Shown: positions 46,801 through 60,334 of the stretch, in pieces | Layout of the letters: each line of letters starts with the position of its first letter | How positions within the stretch are numbered: the first letter of the stretch is position 1 | Notes under the pieces: generated by a model | Databases searched by the model: none | The model's input: the letters and a program-made list of their open reading frames with translations, nothing else | What the model was told of the DNA's origin: nothing | Source: Styela clava | Lineage: Eukaryota > Chordata > Ascidiacea > Stolidobranchia > Styelidae | Assembly: GCF_964204865.1 (NCBI RefSeq) | Contig: NC_135257.1 | Span: 14,592,151 to 14,656,150, forward strand | Reading direction: 5' to 3' | Length of the DNA: 64,000 bases | Program-made: the position numbers and the translations under genes

Positions 46801-49800
46801 AATATAGTGATTGTACATTTTAAGTATAATATGACTTGATGCTTTGATTTTTTATGGATTAATATTATCCCAGAAAAAATTCTCATGAAGATGTATACTG
46901 ATATTTCTCCTTTATAATATATACCTATATTGTGAATATAAAATTCGTTGCTCTAAATGGCATAAGATGTTCCAGGCTGAACTGACAAAGGTTTTCTCCA
47001 AAACCAAACCCGAAGTTCTTGTCCGGTGATTACCCAACGATAAGAATTAAAGCGTCTCTTGAACATTTATTTTTGGTTCGGAACGAAAAATGCAGAATAC
47101 AAGATAATTTATCACAATCCTTAACCTCACTTCGAAAAGAGATCAAGCTGTGTTGCGTGTTCAAATGACGTTGGCGTAAAAATTAGTAGTCCTATCAGTC
47201 TACTGACCCTACACAATATTTGTTGCTCTGAATCACAGTCTTTTGAAAAGATATCTAGCAGTATATATATATACTTTATTCAAACAGCGATTACGTATTA
47301 AAAACGAACATGATATCGTGACTTCTCGTCATCAACAGAAGTTTCTTACTAACTTATTATGATAGTAATAAAGTTTTTTAAGTAGGTCGCACCGATTGGA
47401 ACGTTCGTTAATTACAATTCTATCTGTGGGATAATAATCTGAGAAAGAAATTATTTTGATTTGATAAGGTCGCACAAAAACATATTTTTGAAAACTTGAC
47501 TTTGCTGCGAATCCATGACTATTATTATCATTCATGTCCATTGGACGTTAAAATAACTAACTATAATCATAACAGACAAGGAATCTTAAAAAATATAGAA
47601 TAGCATATTTAACCACGAGAATAAGTCATTGCTTTTTTCATTTTAATAAATGTAATTGCTTACTGATAATCCAAGTCAATGCTACGAAGAGTTTATTACT
47701 GATCATCAAATCAGCATTAGAGAATACACTAGAAATACATTTTTCAAGGCATTCATCTCCTCCGCCAGCACAATCTTCGCTTCCATCGCAAACCTTATTA
47801 TAACAAAGAAAATGTTATTTGTTGATAGAGCTTGGTTTGATATCTGACGCCAAGCCATCAGAACAGTGGTTCACAACCTTTTTTTGTTGTTGAATCACTT
47901 CCTTTTGCCAGTTTTGGAATTCGTTATCCTTCTCTGTGCATAAAACTACTTTATATATTCAATCTTTATAAGTCCTAAGCTATAGTGTTATGTACAAGGC
48001 GAACTCGGGCTTTTGTACAGTTCAAGTAGTTCATAATGTGGGCATAAAAGAGTATCATAGTAATAAAACTAAAAAATAATAGTAATACTACAGCACATAC
48101 AAAGCATAATCAATCCCCAAAGTGACAAAACTCTTCTCGTGGAGGAATTCTCCCCAGTCAGGGAACGTTGCTTTTGTTGAATGTAATTCTGCAGAAACAC
48201 TATTTAATTGGTAGCTATAATTTATAAATACTAAACACTTTAGGTAGTCTGTGGTTATCGAATAAATGAGGCATTTTATTTAATATCGTAGCTAAATATG
48301 ATAAAAGGTTTTTATCGTCTATACTAGTGCAAACAAACGAACAAAACCTGTTGTGCTGCAATGAATTTTGGTTCCCCACTATCATTGCAGTAAAAATGTG
48401 TTTTATTGCCACAATCAATCTCATCACTCGAATCGTCACAGTCCTGAATTATGAAATAATAATAGTCATTTCATACGACTCAATAATAACACTTTGCTTT
48501 ATTAATTATTTTACGTTTTCATGTATTATGTCGTGATAACGGTAACATCCTTCGAATTTATAACTAGTTAAATTTTGCAATATTTCAAACAGTTGAGATT
48601 AAATATTATACCTTTTGTCCGTTGCAAACTGTTGCGTTTGCTATATGTATTGTAGAACCGGATTCGCAATAAAACCTGAAAAAAAAATTGATTTGTGATA
48701 ATGAATGTGTTTCCTGCATCCTGCGTCATAATGAGCAGCAGATAGTTTGTCCTCTGGTATATTTCTATGTCTCGCATAAAATTCTAAGCCAAATTTTGAA
48801 AATGTCACGCATATGATCTCTTTATCGCAATTATAAAAAGTCTGAGTACGTACATTACACACCCAATCGTGTTCTCACAACTTATCAAAATTATGCTATC
48901 AATAAATTAGGAAACTATGACACCAACAAAAATAGATATCACTCCTCTTGACTTTTTTTTTCAGAAAACTTGAGACTGAAACATTTCTCGTTTTATTTTC
49001 GTCCTTATATTGGGTACAAATAATGGCGTATAAAAGCTGGACTCACAGTTGGGAATTATCTAAATAAAGATATATCAGTGGCCGCTGCCCGCTAGTATAG
49101 GGGAAAAAAGCTTGTGAATAAGGATTGAATAAAATAATTAATTAATAAAATAACTCACCTGCGTTTACAGCCATTTTCTTCTTCTCCATTTGGACAATCT
49201 TTAATTCCATTACAAATTTTAGATGCGTGGATTGTTTCTCCTGTTTTACAATCATAGTCGTTTGCCCTGTTGATGCAACACAAAGGCAATGCTCAAATAT
49301 ATCGGAACACTAATTTGGCCACCGCAATGTCAGCGGAACTTTCGTTTAGGAATGCCATATAAATGTGTGCTCGTGGATTATTAAAACAAAAACAGTAAAA
49401 TCTTGAGCAAAGGTCAGGCCCCATATAGCTTTAGTACACTACTTTTGATAAAAATGGGTATAAATATTGAGGGTACTGCAGAAAAGACTCCGTGATTTAA
49501 TTATGTAGCTTAAATTATGAAGTCTGAAAAACAACGAGGTATTTAATTTCTTTAATTAAATACCTTGTGTGACACGCTATTTCGCCTAAAATTTCAATTT
49601 GAAAGGAACACTATATATTTCGTCACGCTTGACCGCGGATCATTTTGGCAAACTCGGTGCCATAAGGGTTAATGTACTTGTTACCAATCCGCATTGATAT
49701 CTTATATTATATAGTAAACGGAAAGAATAAGGAGATTTTCTCAGAATTGTAGAAGAAGCTTGAAAAGAGGTAAAAACATAGTAAATTTAAGTTTGGTAAG

Positions 49801-52800
49801 TGGTAATGTTTTACATAAAATGCTTTCTATAGCAAGTTTTCTGGTAGGATCTTACTAATGTTTGCATACCAACTAAGCCCTGAACAAAATTCCGGCCGTT
49901 CAGAACATTCGTTTACACATTCTTCCACCATTGACTGTCGACAAGTGAGTATACCGTCGCATCGCTTTGCCATTTTCGCTGGATGCAAAATAAGAAATAA
50001 AATTATGTTGTGAAAATTGAAAAGTTTTCGATTTATTTAATGAAAACTTAGGGAATGTTTTTTGAAATTCATATTAAAAGATATTCATGTTTTTTGTATG
50101 AGTTCGTCTAAGATAGTATTTTCAAACCTTGATCTAAACATTGGTAATCTTTTTCGCAGGTATTCACGTCTTCAGCGTCCACTGATGAGCCTGAAACATA
50201 ATGTATATTTTTGAAAAAAAAACTTTGCGCTAAGATAAAAAAAAAGCATTTGCTGTATTATCAATATTTTCACAAGCTCCGGAGAAATTGGAGAAAACCT
50301 CATAATAGTGATGTCATAGAATCCCACAGCAATTTTTAACGAGGCGTCACATGTTTAAAGTGAACATACATATCTTCTATCATCTGAAGCACACACCGCG
50401 TTTAAAAAAAAAGTTATGTTCTATTTAGCAGATGATCTAATCAGGCAGGTCTTGTCTATCTTTTTTGGTATTTTTTTTCAAAGCCCATTCGGGCTGATAG
50501 AGTTCGAAAATGGCAGCCTTCGGCCACACTTGTAATAGTAAGATGTTTCAAGTGATGTGTTTTTACCTGCACAACGATTTTCACAGTTTATTTCGTCCAA
50601 GGAGTCCTCACAATCTATGCTAATAAAAAATGAAATATATTTGAATTCATTCATTCATTAGAGAATTATTAATCATTAATTAAATTACAGCAACTTGGAC
50701 AGAATGTGTTTAATGCTATGGAATATAATAGTCATTTTGTAATAGATACATGAGTAACACGACAATTTTAATGAGAAGAATTCAATATTTCCAGCACATT
50801 TGATGGGATTCAGTATGAAGTTTATAACAATGTAGACAAATAAAAATAGGTAAGGAAAAACTACTAATGAATATATCTGCAATTACTGCAAAAACCCATA
50901 CTTTGTTTCTTTTATTGAATTAGCTGACTCAAAAAGTTTTTTTTTTTGCACGCCACGAGATCAACTGTGTAGCTAAATGCAATATATGCTTACTTACTTT
51001 TGATCACATATTTCTTTTGTAGTAATTACAGCTGAATCATTACCGGCACTGCATTCCCATTGCTGGGTAAGCGAATTTGCATTAGCTTTTCCTGGAGAAA
51101 AATAACTTTATTACGATTGGCCAAAACACAGGCCCAACAGAGAATTAAATTAAAACTATGATTTAGGCCAAAAACTTGAAATAATTCAATTAAATATTTT
51201 GTTGTTGTCTTCATTAAGCACTAAATTTTTCATTGAATATTTGAAATTCGAAACAAGGTTGATATACCATACAGGTATACGCTGACGGATGTCTTTTTCA
51301 TAGTTCGAATGAAGTCAAATCTTTACTTATTCCGGTTGTGTGTGTGGTAATATCAATTTATATTGCGACTTAGAGAATCGGGAATTTAAAACCATGATTA
51401 TATTCCAGTATCTCACCCCAGTTTACGTCAAAGCATATAGATGGTATATTTCCACTTTTTCTACAAATGCATTCGTCAGATAAATCAGGACAATGAAATA
51501 TTCCATCGCACAAATATCCAAACTTGATTATAGTCGGATGATTGAGACAACGAAAACAATGCTCATTTAACTGCACATTTTCTAAATAAATGACTTAAAT
51601 ATTAATGAAAATTTTATTGATGATAAGAAATATACCAGAAAAATCAGAAAATGTGAAGTTTATGAAAATTTGTATAATCTCTGGAATATAGACCGTTTCA
51701 AAAAGTCACTGTTCTACGTTATCTAATGTAAAAAAAACAGATAAGCTGATCTAATGTTTAATTTTTGTTCACATGCCAAAACAGACCGAATGGTGTACAC
51801 TGTACAGTAATTTTATCTTTCAATTTCATGAGCGTAAGCACAAGTTTGTTGTAGTCACATAAAAGCATTATAATATCAATATGCTGTTCCACACACAAAA
51901 AATTGAATGTACGGGCAAGTAATTATATAATGGTTATTATTGACAACATTTTTATACTTGAAATTATGATTGTAATTTCGAGTTCCATATTGAAATTGAT
52001 TTTATTTTATTAACTCATCGAAAACTTTATAAATATATATAAAAGATTCATTGCATCAATACGGACGACCCTCATATTTTGGTATAGATAGAGTTGGAGG
52101 TGTTGTTGAAAAAGTAGCTAAATTTGAAGTTTATATTTTAGTAAATTGTGTACCCTCAATTGCTGGTAGAATATGGAGGAGAAATTGTACTGGGTTAAGT
52201 ATTCACAGCTGGTGGTTGTAACACCCATCATAGCTTTTAAAATACACATTCTTACGTTTTGGCAGCGACGGTGTCTCACTTTATCACATCTCGTTATTTA
52301 AGATAATTGCTAAATAAAAGTATTACCCACCTCCTTCTGTATTGTTGCACATGCATTCATCAACACCTGCAATATAAATGTAAAAAATATGAAATATTAT
52401 TAAACAGAATATGATAAAAACAGATTTCGCATTACATCATATTCGAGAGGTTGCCCACGAAGAGTCAGAATCGGATAATTATTTATTTATGACTGTTCGT
52501 TGGAGTGTACTCCTATTGATCCAGCACTCAATATATGGTAGTTTTACCACTAACTTACCAATACTATTGTAGCCCAATATTTTGTTGACTTTTGATACAA
52601 TTCAAGAAGTAAAACCGCCAAACTACAAGATACAAGACCTCTGACGAAATGTTTTAAAGTTACAAACGAACATCACAGAATAAATAGCGGCAAATGTCTT
52701 CATTTTTTGTTTTGCATGAGTGATGATACAAAATGCCTTTTAAAACATGCTTATTTTGTTCACCGAAGGTAAACCAGCCCCCTCGCCAACAGACGGCCTT

Positions 52801-55800
52801 TTCCTATTTCAGTGTATTGGGTTATGAAATGTTTCAACCGCTTTTTAGCAAAAAATACCCTTTCGAGTATATTCGTCGACAATCGCAATCAATAAGATAA
52901 ATAGACTGAGGCTACCGTATCACGAATACTGTCAACTAAAATAGTAAGCAATGTATTATTTTTTTGTCAAAAGGAATAAAATTTAAACAAATAAATACTA
53001 AAACCGACAAAACAAACTTTTAAATTATTCATTGTTTATTAAGTGTTTAAAATGGTTCCAAATAAATTTTGTTTATAAAAGGAATGTCCATTACGCATTC
53101 AAATGAATTGTGCATTACATTAATACATAATTAAATAAGCGACATATGCAATTACGCCTTAATAAGCAGGAGTAAGAAATTGGAAAATTGCCAACTATAA
53201 AAATATAGTCTAGTCAACTGCTAAATGCAAAATGTCCGTTCCATAACTTTGCTAATATAATATGGACTAGGGCCAAAGAGGTAGCATCTATTGGGAGCAG
53301 CTGTCGTAATAAATGACCCAAATGCATATCAATAAACTAAATAAAGTACTAATAATAAACAACTTTCATGAATAATTTATAAAATTAGAATCTTCAATTA
53401 CTCAGAATAGAGAGGCAGAGCTCAAATCAGAAAGAATGTTGCAAGACATCGCAAACATTTTGATACCTCAATAATTTAATCTGATTCGAAATCCCTATTC
53501 AGAGTAGAGCATGTTCGTTAAATAATATTTTTTACAATGGTTTCAGCGAGAGATATTTGTTCAATTGCATGAAAATTTCTATTGCTGTCCTTCCTATTTA
53601 AAAAAAATTATCGTACCATCAACACAATGTCTTTTCCCATCACAGACATATTTTGTCGGCAACAAACATTTTTTATCGGAAATTTCAGCATCGAGTGCGT
53701 CGCACACTATCTCTCCATTCAGTTGTTGGTCGGTGTAAACCGTTTCATCACTGCCATCGCTGTTCCGAGAAAAAAAGTATATTAGTATAAATTAAATAGG
53801 TAATATATTTAAACATGCCGCGAAATAGCAGCCTATATCATAGCTACTAGCATCAGATGTTGTCTATTATAGGTGTTTACACAATTTCAGGTATTTTTTT
53901 GTAAATTTGACTTATTTTGTTAACAGTGTTGTTTTTCTATTTCCGTTCTCACTCGCAATCAGACTTTTCGTCGCAAAATAATGATGCTGGTATGCACTTC
54001 GATCCATCATGACAGGCATATTCGTTTGCGGCACATTCATTTCCTGCGTTGAAAAAAATTGTAACAAACGGTTAGCGATGATCAATATTTGCCATAGTGG
54101 CGCAAATCCAATAAGTTGCATGCAAGCATACACAAATAATAGGATCTCGATGTGATGTGGCAATAACAAATTATGACGATTGACGACACAGTACAGTCAC
54201 TATTTCTGCTGGTTGATGGCTCATTGTGGAGTTTGATACAGTTTTTAGAATGGGATTTAAATTATTTTATTTGCGATATTTCACTCACCCTTCTTGCAGA
54301 TGGCTGTGTTTTTTTGTGTTTGGTTTGTTTCTAACAAACATATTTTGTTTTCATCGCCTGTTCGACAGGGAATTCCGTCTATTGAAGAAAATTTCTTTCC
54401 ATAAGTTATTTCATCACTTCCATCACTGTAAAAACAACCAATATTTATTTCGAATTTTAAAAAATTTCTCAAAATTCATAGAACTTGATATTTCAGACTG
54501 ATCCATCATCCAAATATTTCATTAACCTAAATACTTACAGGCAATCCATCACCTTATTGCAAAATGTTGATGAAATGCACCCAGATCCGTCTAAGCATCT
54601 GAATTCATCTTCGGTGCACGACATTCCTATAAAGCAATTATTATATTTATATAGCGGATTTACAATAATAGCATAAGTACGACTGTGGAGAGGAACTTCA
54701 TTTAACTCGTAATTCGAACCATTTCAAAATTAGCTTCTGATCAGACTGAACTTTCTACTCCGAAATTTGTTCCGCACTAAAAGGGGGTCGACTCTGACTT
54801 TAACTTCCGGAATAATAAAGTTGCAATGATGACAACTTTCATATACCAGAATCTATTGTTTTCCTATCAATATTTAGATTTCGGCTTTCTACCTACTGTA
54901 TCAAGTAAATGTCTTTACTCCGAATTTTGGAAGTCTTAAACTTAACTGTGATTCCCTACTCCGGGGAATTCATGACACCCGACCCAGGGAAACGAAAACA
55001 AAAGACACCGCTATCCGACTGTACTTTCTTTTACAACAATAAACTTCAACCACAGATACCGTATCTGGCTTCAGTGCGAGAACAAAAAGAAAAATGATAA
55101 GTATGCAAACCAGGTGAAAAGAATTGACAATTTACCCATGGCACATATTTGGTCTTTTTTCGATTTTTGATGAAGTGGAAGAAGGCATATTCGATGGTAA
55201 CTTCTAGATCCACGACATGGAGTGCCATCCGATTCGTTGTATGTCAAATCATTATATATAAGTTCATCACTATCGTCACTAAAAAACAACCATTTTAACC
55301 ACTTCAATATATTTCTATAGATGAAGGAAATTAATATTGATTAACGGTATGGATATCAGATTATAGAAAGGATTTAATTTTAGTTGTAGTAACGATTCGG
55401 GTTCTTCAAAATAAAAACGTCGATGGAGCAAGTTTCTCAGATATTTATACTTATCATGTAGTTTGAAACAATAAAACATAAAACAGATCAATAAGTACCT
55501 GCAGTCGGCTTCTCCATCACAAAACCACGACATTGGGATACACTCCTTGTTATCAGAGCACCGGAATTCGTTTTCTTTACAAAGTCCATCTGATATGAAA
55601 TTAAAATATTTGACTTGGCACAATAAGCCAAAAGAGCAAAAAGAATAAAGGAATTCTTGTGCATTTTGCATACTTGCAAAATGAAACGACCTACCTTTCA
55701 TACATAAAACAGCATGTTTTGGTGCGTTAATTTTATCAAGGAGACAAATTCCGAAATTAGTGTCTCCGCGACAGGGAACTCCGTCATCTGCCGTATGAAC

Positions 55801-58800
55801 GTTCACATCAAACTGCACTTCGTCGCTACCATCCCTGGGTAATAATATAATTAATCATAACTATAATGCAAAACTAGTGTTACCACTATATACTAACACT
55901 ATAATTTGTTCCTTAAGTTCCTTAAAGAGTTTTTTTCGGAACAAAGCCAGCACTAAATTAACGAGGCTTTGGCATGTCAATAAATACGAGAAAACAACAT
56001 TTATGAGTGAGCAAAATTTTCGCATGTTCGAATTTAAACAAATCAGGACTGACTGCTTAAATACATTTTGATAATTCAAGCATTCTGGGTCGGTTTAAAA
56101 ACTTTTCGGTCTGAAACTAAAAATCGAACAATCCCAAACAAATGTCACCTGCAATCTTCCCATTCATCGCAAACTCTGTTTTTCTTCAAACATGCTGACC
56201 CATCCAAACATTCGAATTCATCAGCTGCACAAGTTGTTTCTACAAAATCAACAATCGTAAAAGAAAACAATCTAGGCAAACGTTGTACTGGTTATTTATT
56301 GCTAGAAAGTTACAATGAAAAACGAGAGTGAATAATTCTTACAAGATGCCACGTAATGGCACGTGAAATAGAAGGACATTTTTGATGTAACATGAGCCAC
56401 GTGATCTAGATTCTAGAAATCGTTAAGGTCGTGGCGATATGAATTGACAATGAAGTGACGCAAAATCTAAACCTTCAGTGACAGTTGAACTGCGCTTAAC
56501 AAGACTTTTACCTCCGGTACAAAGCATTTCCTTTTTCTTTTGCTCGTGAAGAGGAAGTTTGCAAATATGAGACCACTGTCGACATGCAATCTCATCCTCG
56601 GAGGAAGTCAGGATCATTTCATCGCTTTTATCTCTGGATGCAAAAACCAAAATTATTTTTTGATCGCACGAGTAAAAAATAGACACTCACTCCAATACAA
56701 AAAAAACGATAAGAAATCATTGTATAAACGTTTCACAGTTATTTATATATATATCAATAAAATAGTTTCTATAAAAGGGAACTGAAGCCAAGCTTTATTA
56801 ATGTGTAAAAAGATCATTTTCGATGCGTACAAAATTTTACTTTTATTTTTTGCGATGATCTTGACTTTTAAATATTTAATCTATCAAGTATCTTTATCTA
56901 CCCGCAATCTGAAGTTCCATCGCAAAATTGCCCAAAAGATAGACAAGCACTTCCATCTGAACACTGAAATTCCCACATTGTACAATTTTGGCCTGAAAAT
57001 AAAATCAATCAAATCTGAACTAAAAAAACAAGAAAAAAAAAACAGGTTGCGTTACTTTGAATATCATTTTTAGCCGGATATTTCCCTCGTGTTCAATTCG
57101 CTTGAAATATATTCCCTACTTTAAATCCCCGAATTTTTCATGCTTATTTCCAGTGTGCTCACAATTTGGTGACACGTTCACAGCCATCAGTTTGATTCAA
57201 AATATTAAACCGCCTGATATTCAAAAGCACTGAGAGTTATTTTAGTTTACTCAGTTTATCACACCTTTTTCGGGACTAATTTTGTTCACTGCGAAGAAAC
57301 ATAAACTAATCAGAAGACAAAATGACCATTGAGTTATATAATTCAAACCTAAAATTTTAGAAACACTCGCAAACAAAAATCACGAAAACGATCTGTCTGA
57401 CAAAAAAAATGTAGGTGATCAGATGCACAGATTTCGAAGGTTACATAACCCGTTCATTGGTTTTTATAACGAAAATGAACAGAACAATATGCTCAAATAA
57501 ACATCCGTTGATGATAGAACCAAATGCTTCATGCCATTTAAAAGCGAGCACAGTGAAACTTGAGTTCGACATATGAAATTCATTGAGCTTTTGTCGTCTT
57601 AATTTCCCCGGATAGATGTGAAGTCCTATGTCATTTGTATCCTGGAAATGGCTATAAAATGTAAGGTTTGGACAATCGAAATCTAGTTTCCATACCGTCT
57701 CTATATATTAGATCATATCACCCACGACGATAATCAATAACTTCAACTTGCGTTGTTAATGCCGTTTTTGAATAAAATATACCTATACACTATAATAGTT
57801 ACTATAATAGTCTTTGGAATTGGAATGCTAAAAATAACTACAGATTAAAACGTACACGAAACACCGACATTGGTTTTGTCTGCCTGCAAATGAGACACAG
57901 AACCTGATACGTTTTTTCAAAGAATTCTATTAATAACGTAGACCATTGGAAAGCTTTGGCTTTGTGAATGATTACATGTTTGCCTGATGTAATTGCAAAA
58001 AATAACTAAAATACCGTATGCTATCATCGTTTACTTGCACCAAAATGCCAAGAACTTACCTATATTAACAAATAATTATTGTCCCTATTTAGCCATCATT
58101 TATATTATTATATTTAATATTAATATATCATATTTATTTAGAATGTTGCACATGTACCGTACTTAATAAATTGTTTTGATATCCTTCATATACCAGGGAT
58201 GACGAACCTTTTTTAATGAATGGGTCGAAATTTACATGTTTATTGTGGTAAAAAAGACCGTTGGTCATAGATTTTTATTCAGAGTTTGCCTCAATGAGAA
58301 ACTTGCGGCCATCTTTCCAATTATGTATAATCTTTAGTTAGTATTATTTAGTTTTGAGCTCCACTTGAAGCGCTTATATTATAGGATTGAGGCTATTGTC
58401 GACTTTTTGAAACTCTACTGTACGAAAACATGGATTCGCAAGCATACAATTTTTAATGCTATGGATGTGAATAATTTGATGCTATATGGTCTCAAAAAAG
58501 TTTTGAAAAGAATTCCATCCTGAAAGAATATTTATATATTATATGTTTTGATTGGAGTCACTACTATCCTGCTCCATTGTTTTTCCGATTTCTGTGGTCG
58601 GTAATTTAATTCAATAAAATTTTCTCTTCCAACCGGCATTTATGCAGTAAAAAATGAAGATACAAAGTATATACCTCCATAAAATTTAGTATGCGACCCC
58701 CTTTGGTTCGTGCACCTACGAATGGGAAACCGCTGTTGCAAATCGATTGTATTATGTCATGAACGCTGTGACAGCTATGTTGGCTATAGCTGCACGCCGG

Positions 58801-60332
58801 TATACTACAGTAGTTCTCCTTATTGCTAGATTGAATTATTTATCACAGTAAGTACGTTTTTGCATTAATTCGTGACTTGGTGAGTCGCCGAAACACTCGG
58901 TTGGTCATTTTCTGGCCCGCGGCTTAGTGGTTAGCCATCCCTGTCACATACAAAACGCCCCGGAATCGATCTAATTTTCATGACATAGATCAGGTAAAAC
59001 TAAAATGGTACGAATATTGTCCAAAATTCCTCATTCTAATTTTTGAATTAACCAAAAAATTTTGCATCTTTTCTCATTAATATAGAACTTCAGTAATCTG
59101 CCCAAGTGATCCTTTCTGATATATATATATATATATATACTAATTTTTCAGAAGACATTTTCAGCAACATAACACATGTAAAATACACTTGATTGAAACT
59201 CAGGATGTAAGAAACGAGATATAGTATCGATTTTAACAGAAAAATTATACAATTTTAAATAATAGCTGTATTGAAAGCGTGATTTCGTTTGGAACGCGTA
59301 TGCTGTGGTACTGGCAGCCTATTTTTCCGTGGCGTTCATATTCAAACGTCTATGTATTAACATTATGCTTTAATCTTGGGCAGTTTTTGGTTTATAACCT
59401 AGCTAGAATAATTTTTTTATTGAAATCATAATACTTGCCTGATTTGCGGCGTCGATTAGATTTTTCTTTGCCTCGTGTTAAATTACGATTACGCGAGTTC
59501 GTAAAAAATAGAGGTAACAATAAGAAAAAGAAAACCAACATCATAATAACAAAACGACCCATAGGTTCACTTTGTGTCCAACAAGCACCAAGTTTTGCTG
59601 TGTTGAACTTTTTTTTTCATGTTTTTTTTATTTTCCCAGAGTTGCTGCAATTGAAAGATATCATATTGAAAAATGAGATGTCTTACTTTTACTGGGTCTA
59701 TAGCATCCCTAAACCCCCATCAAACCTAAACAAAACTACAATTTGAGCACTCCACTCATTTAATTCTTTTTTTCACTACAGATGACAGTTCTCGAATTGA
59801 TGTACGTTAACTTGCGTGAAATATATTATGTTTTGATTTTTTATTGACCAAAGAATAGCTATGAGAGAATATACCCTAACACAGTGTTTCTTTATTGTTT
59901 ATTTTACATTTGATATTGAAGTGTTGCTCAATAGTAATTGTACATATGCAGGAAGTATCAATTCGTAAAAACTCCGCAGCATTCATTTTGCTAAGTGAAG
60001 CCACACCCCCATTTCAATTCGCTGATGACAAACAAGCGATGCCTTTTCCTTTTGAGGTAATTTCTACTTGAATGGATGGTATATAAGAACAATTGTTTTA
60101 TATTAGTCATTATTATGTGTTGCCTTAGTACTACATGCCGCCCAGTATTTGAGCATATCCTTAGGTCGCGATATTTTACAAAATTTATTTTAAAAAAAAG
60201 TGGTCGTTAGAATAAAGGTTGCGAGCAACTGCGGCCTGACAGACAACTTTACTTACCTCTGACTACATTCAAGCAATATATTGTGACCGCTAATACAACA
60301 ATGCTTCTGTCCATCATTCCGAATAGTTCCAT
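40893..60332 (-). CDS. Rhodopsin-family GPCR with about 16 LDLa repeats and no LRRs
   Basis: Cell-surface receptor related to relaxin/GRL101-type LGRs. Exons 5' to 3': 60257-60332, 56902-56992, 56512-56633, 56149-56239, 55695-55834, 55499-55589, 55136-55278, 54539-54626, 54289-54425, 53953-54043, 53617-53759, 52331-52366, 51417-51581, 50998-51091, 50567-50619, 50128-50190, 49870-49978, 49159-49266, 48612-48675, 48348-48443, 47664-47793, 46642-46784, 46118-46299, 45448-45576, 45009-45113, 44473-44694, 44263-44401, 41336-41503 and 40893-41080. Phases agree at every junction except 44263/41503. About 1,135 residues: signal peptide (DRSIVVLAVTIYCLNVVRG), LDLa array to about residue 700, then TM1 (SLVALVGNLIVAG), TM2 (FNLSISDLLVG), TM3 (CSGLGALLLIGSENSVFTL), TM4 (MIAFSWTFSIMLGLIPIAVG), TM5 (YSLFIIIINFIAFFFILIGY), TM6 (VTDFLCWMPICLMGF), TM7 (IIIPINSALNPFLYS) and a 60-residue tail. 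The TM3 Cys and its partner in GVCLPTL are present. Ligand unknown. Confidence 0.88.
41842..43685. mobile_element. piggyBac-like non-autonomous element in the GPCR intron
   Basis: Flanked by TTAA at both ends (41838-41841 and 43686-43689). Termini are CTCTTTAAACTCTGAACCC and, inverted, GGGTTCAAAGAG. Near the right end, the 22-bp segment 43608-43629 (GAAAGCCGCTAAACCGGC...) is perfectly inverted at 43651-43672. The short frames inside (81 codons at 42262, 71 at 42693) are not recognised as transposase. TTAA duplication is the piggyBac hallmark, but the superfamily is an inference. Confidence 0.6.
47664..56992 (-). other. LDLa-repeat region of the GPCR
   Basis: About 16 six-cysteine modules. 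In the distal half, canonical modules (CAADEFECLDGSACLKKNRV; CKENEFRCSDNKECIPMSWF; CTEDEFRCLDGSGCISSTFC; CAANEYACHDGSKCIPASLF, each closing with D-x-S-D-E) alternate with degenerate ones of pattern P-C-R-G...I-C-L-L...C-x-K-G. The proximal half has modules such as FGYLCDGIFHCPDLSDEC, ICDQNIDCEDSLDEINC, ICNGIKDCPNGEEENGC, VCNGQKDCDDSSDEIDC and VCDGSEDCAGGGDEC. The last is followed directly by the TM1 lead-in (SSVFSNADLMISNKLFVALT). Exon borders fall inside modules at the DC/xDGSDE point. No leucine-rich repeat or LRR cap lies between the last LDLa and TM1. Confidence 0.85.
47870..47895. repeat. Solo hAT-like left end
   Basis: CAGTGGTTCACAACCTTTTT resembles the 5' ends of hAT elements in this window. 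No matching right end with a target duplication was found. It lies in a GPCR intron. Confidence 0.35.
57000..60256. other. Long first intron of the GPCR gene
   Basis: Apart from the hAT element (58194-58943) and an (AT)n run near 59119-59139, I see nothing here. The frames at 59435-59746 and elsewhere have no support. Joining exon 1 (phase 1, Gly) to the exon at 56992 needs nothing in between, but a small extra exon cannot be excluded. Confidence 0.5.
58194..58943. mobile_element. hAT-type element, 750 bp, in GPCR intron 1
   Basis: Left end CAGGGATGACGAACC, right end GGTTAGCCATCCCTG. Flanks are TCATATAC (58186-58193) and TCACATAC (58944-58951), an 8-bp duplication with one change. No transposase frame. 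Confidence 0.8.
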
Positions 60333-60334
60333 AC

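Noticed and set aside
46922..47030. Minus-strand frame reading CQFSLEHLMPFRATNFIFTI, which looks like the segment before TM1 of an LGR
   Set aside because: It ends in TAG exactly at its only donor, and its phase does not fit the TM1-TM2 exon. The exon at 47664-47793 supplies a better TM1 lead-in with correct phase.
59435..59746. 103-codon plus-strand frame in GPCR intron 1
   Set aside because: Low-complexity Lys- and Phe-rich translation without family similarity; antisense to an intron.
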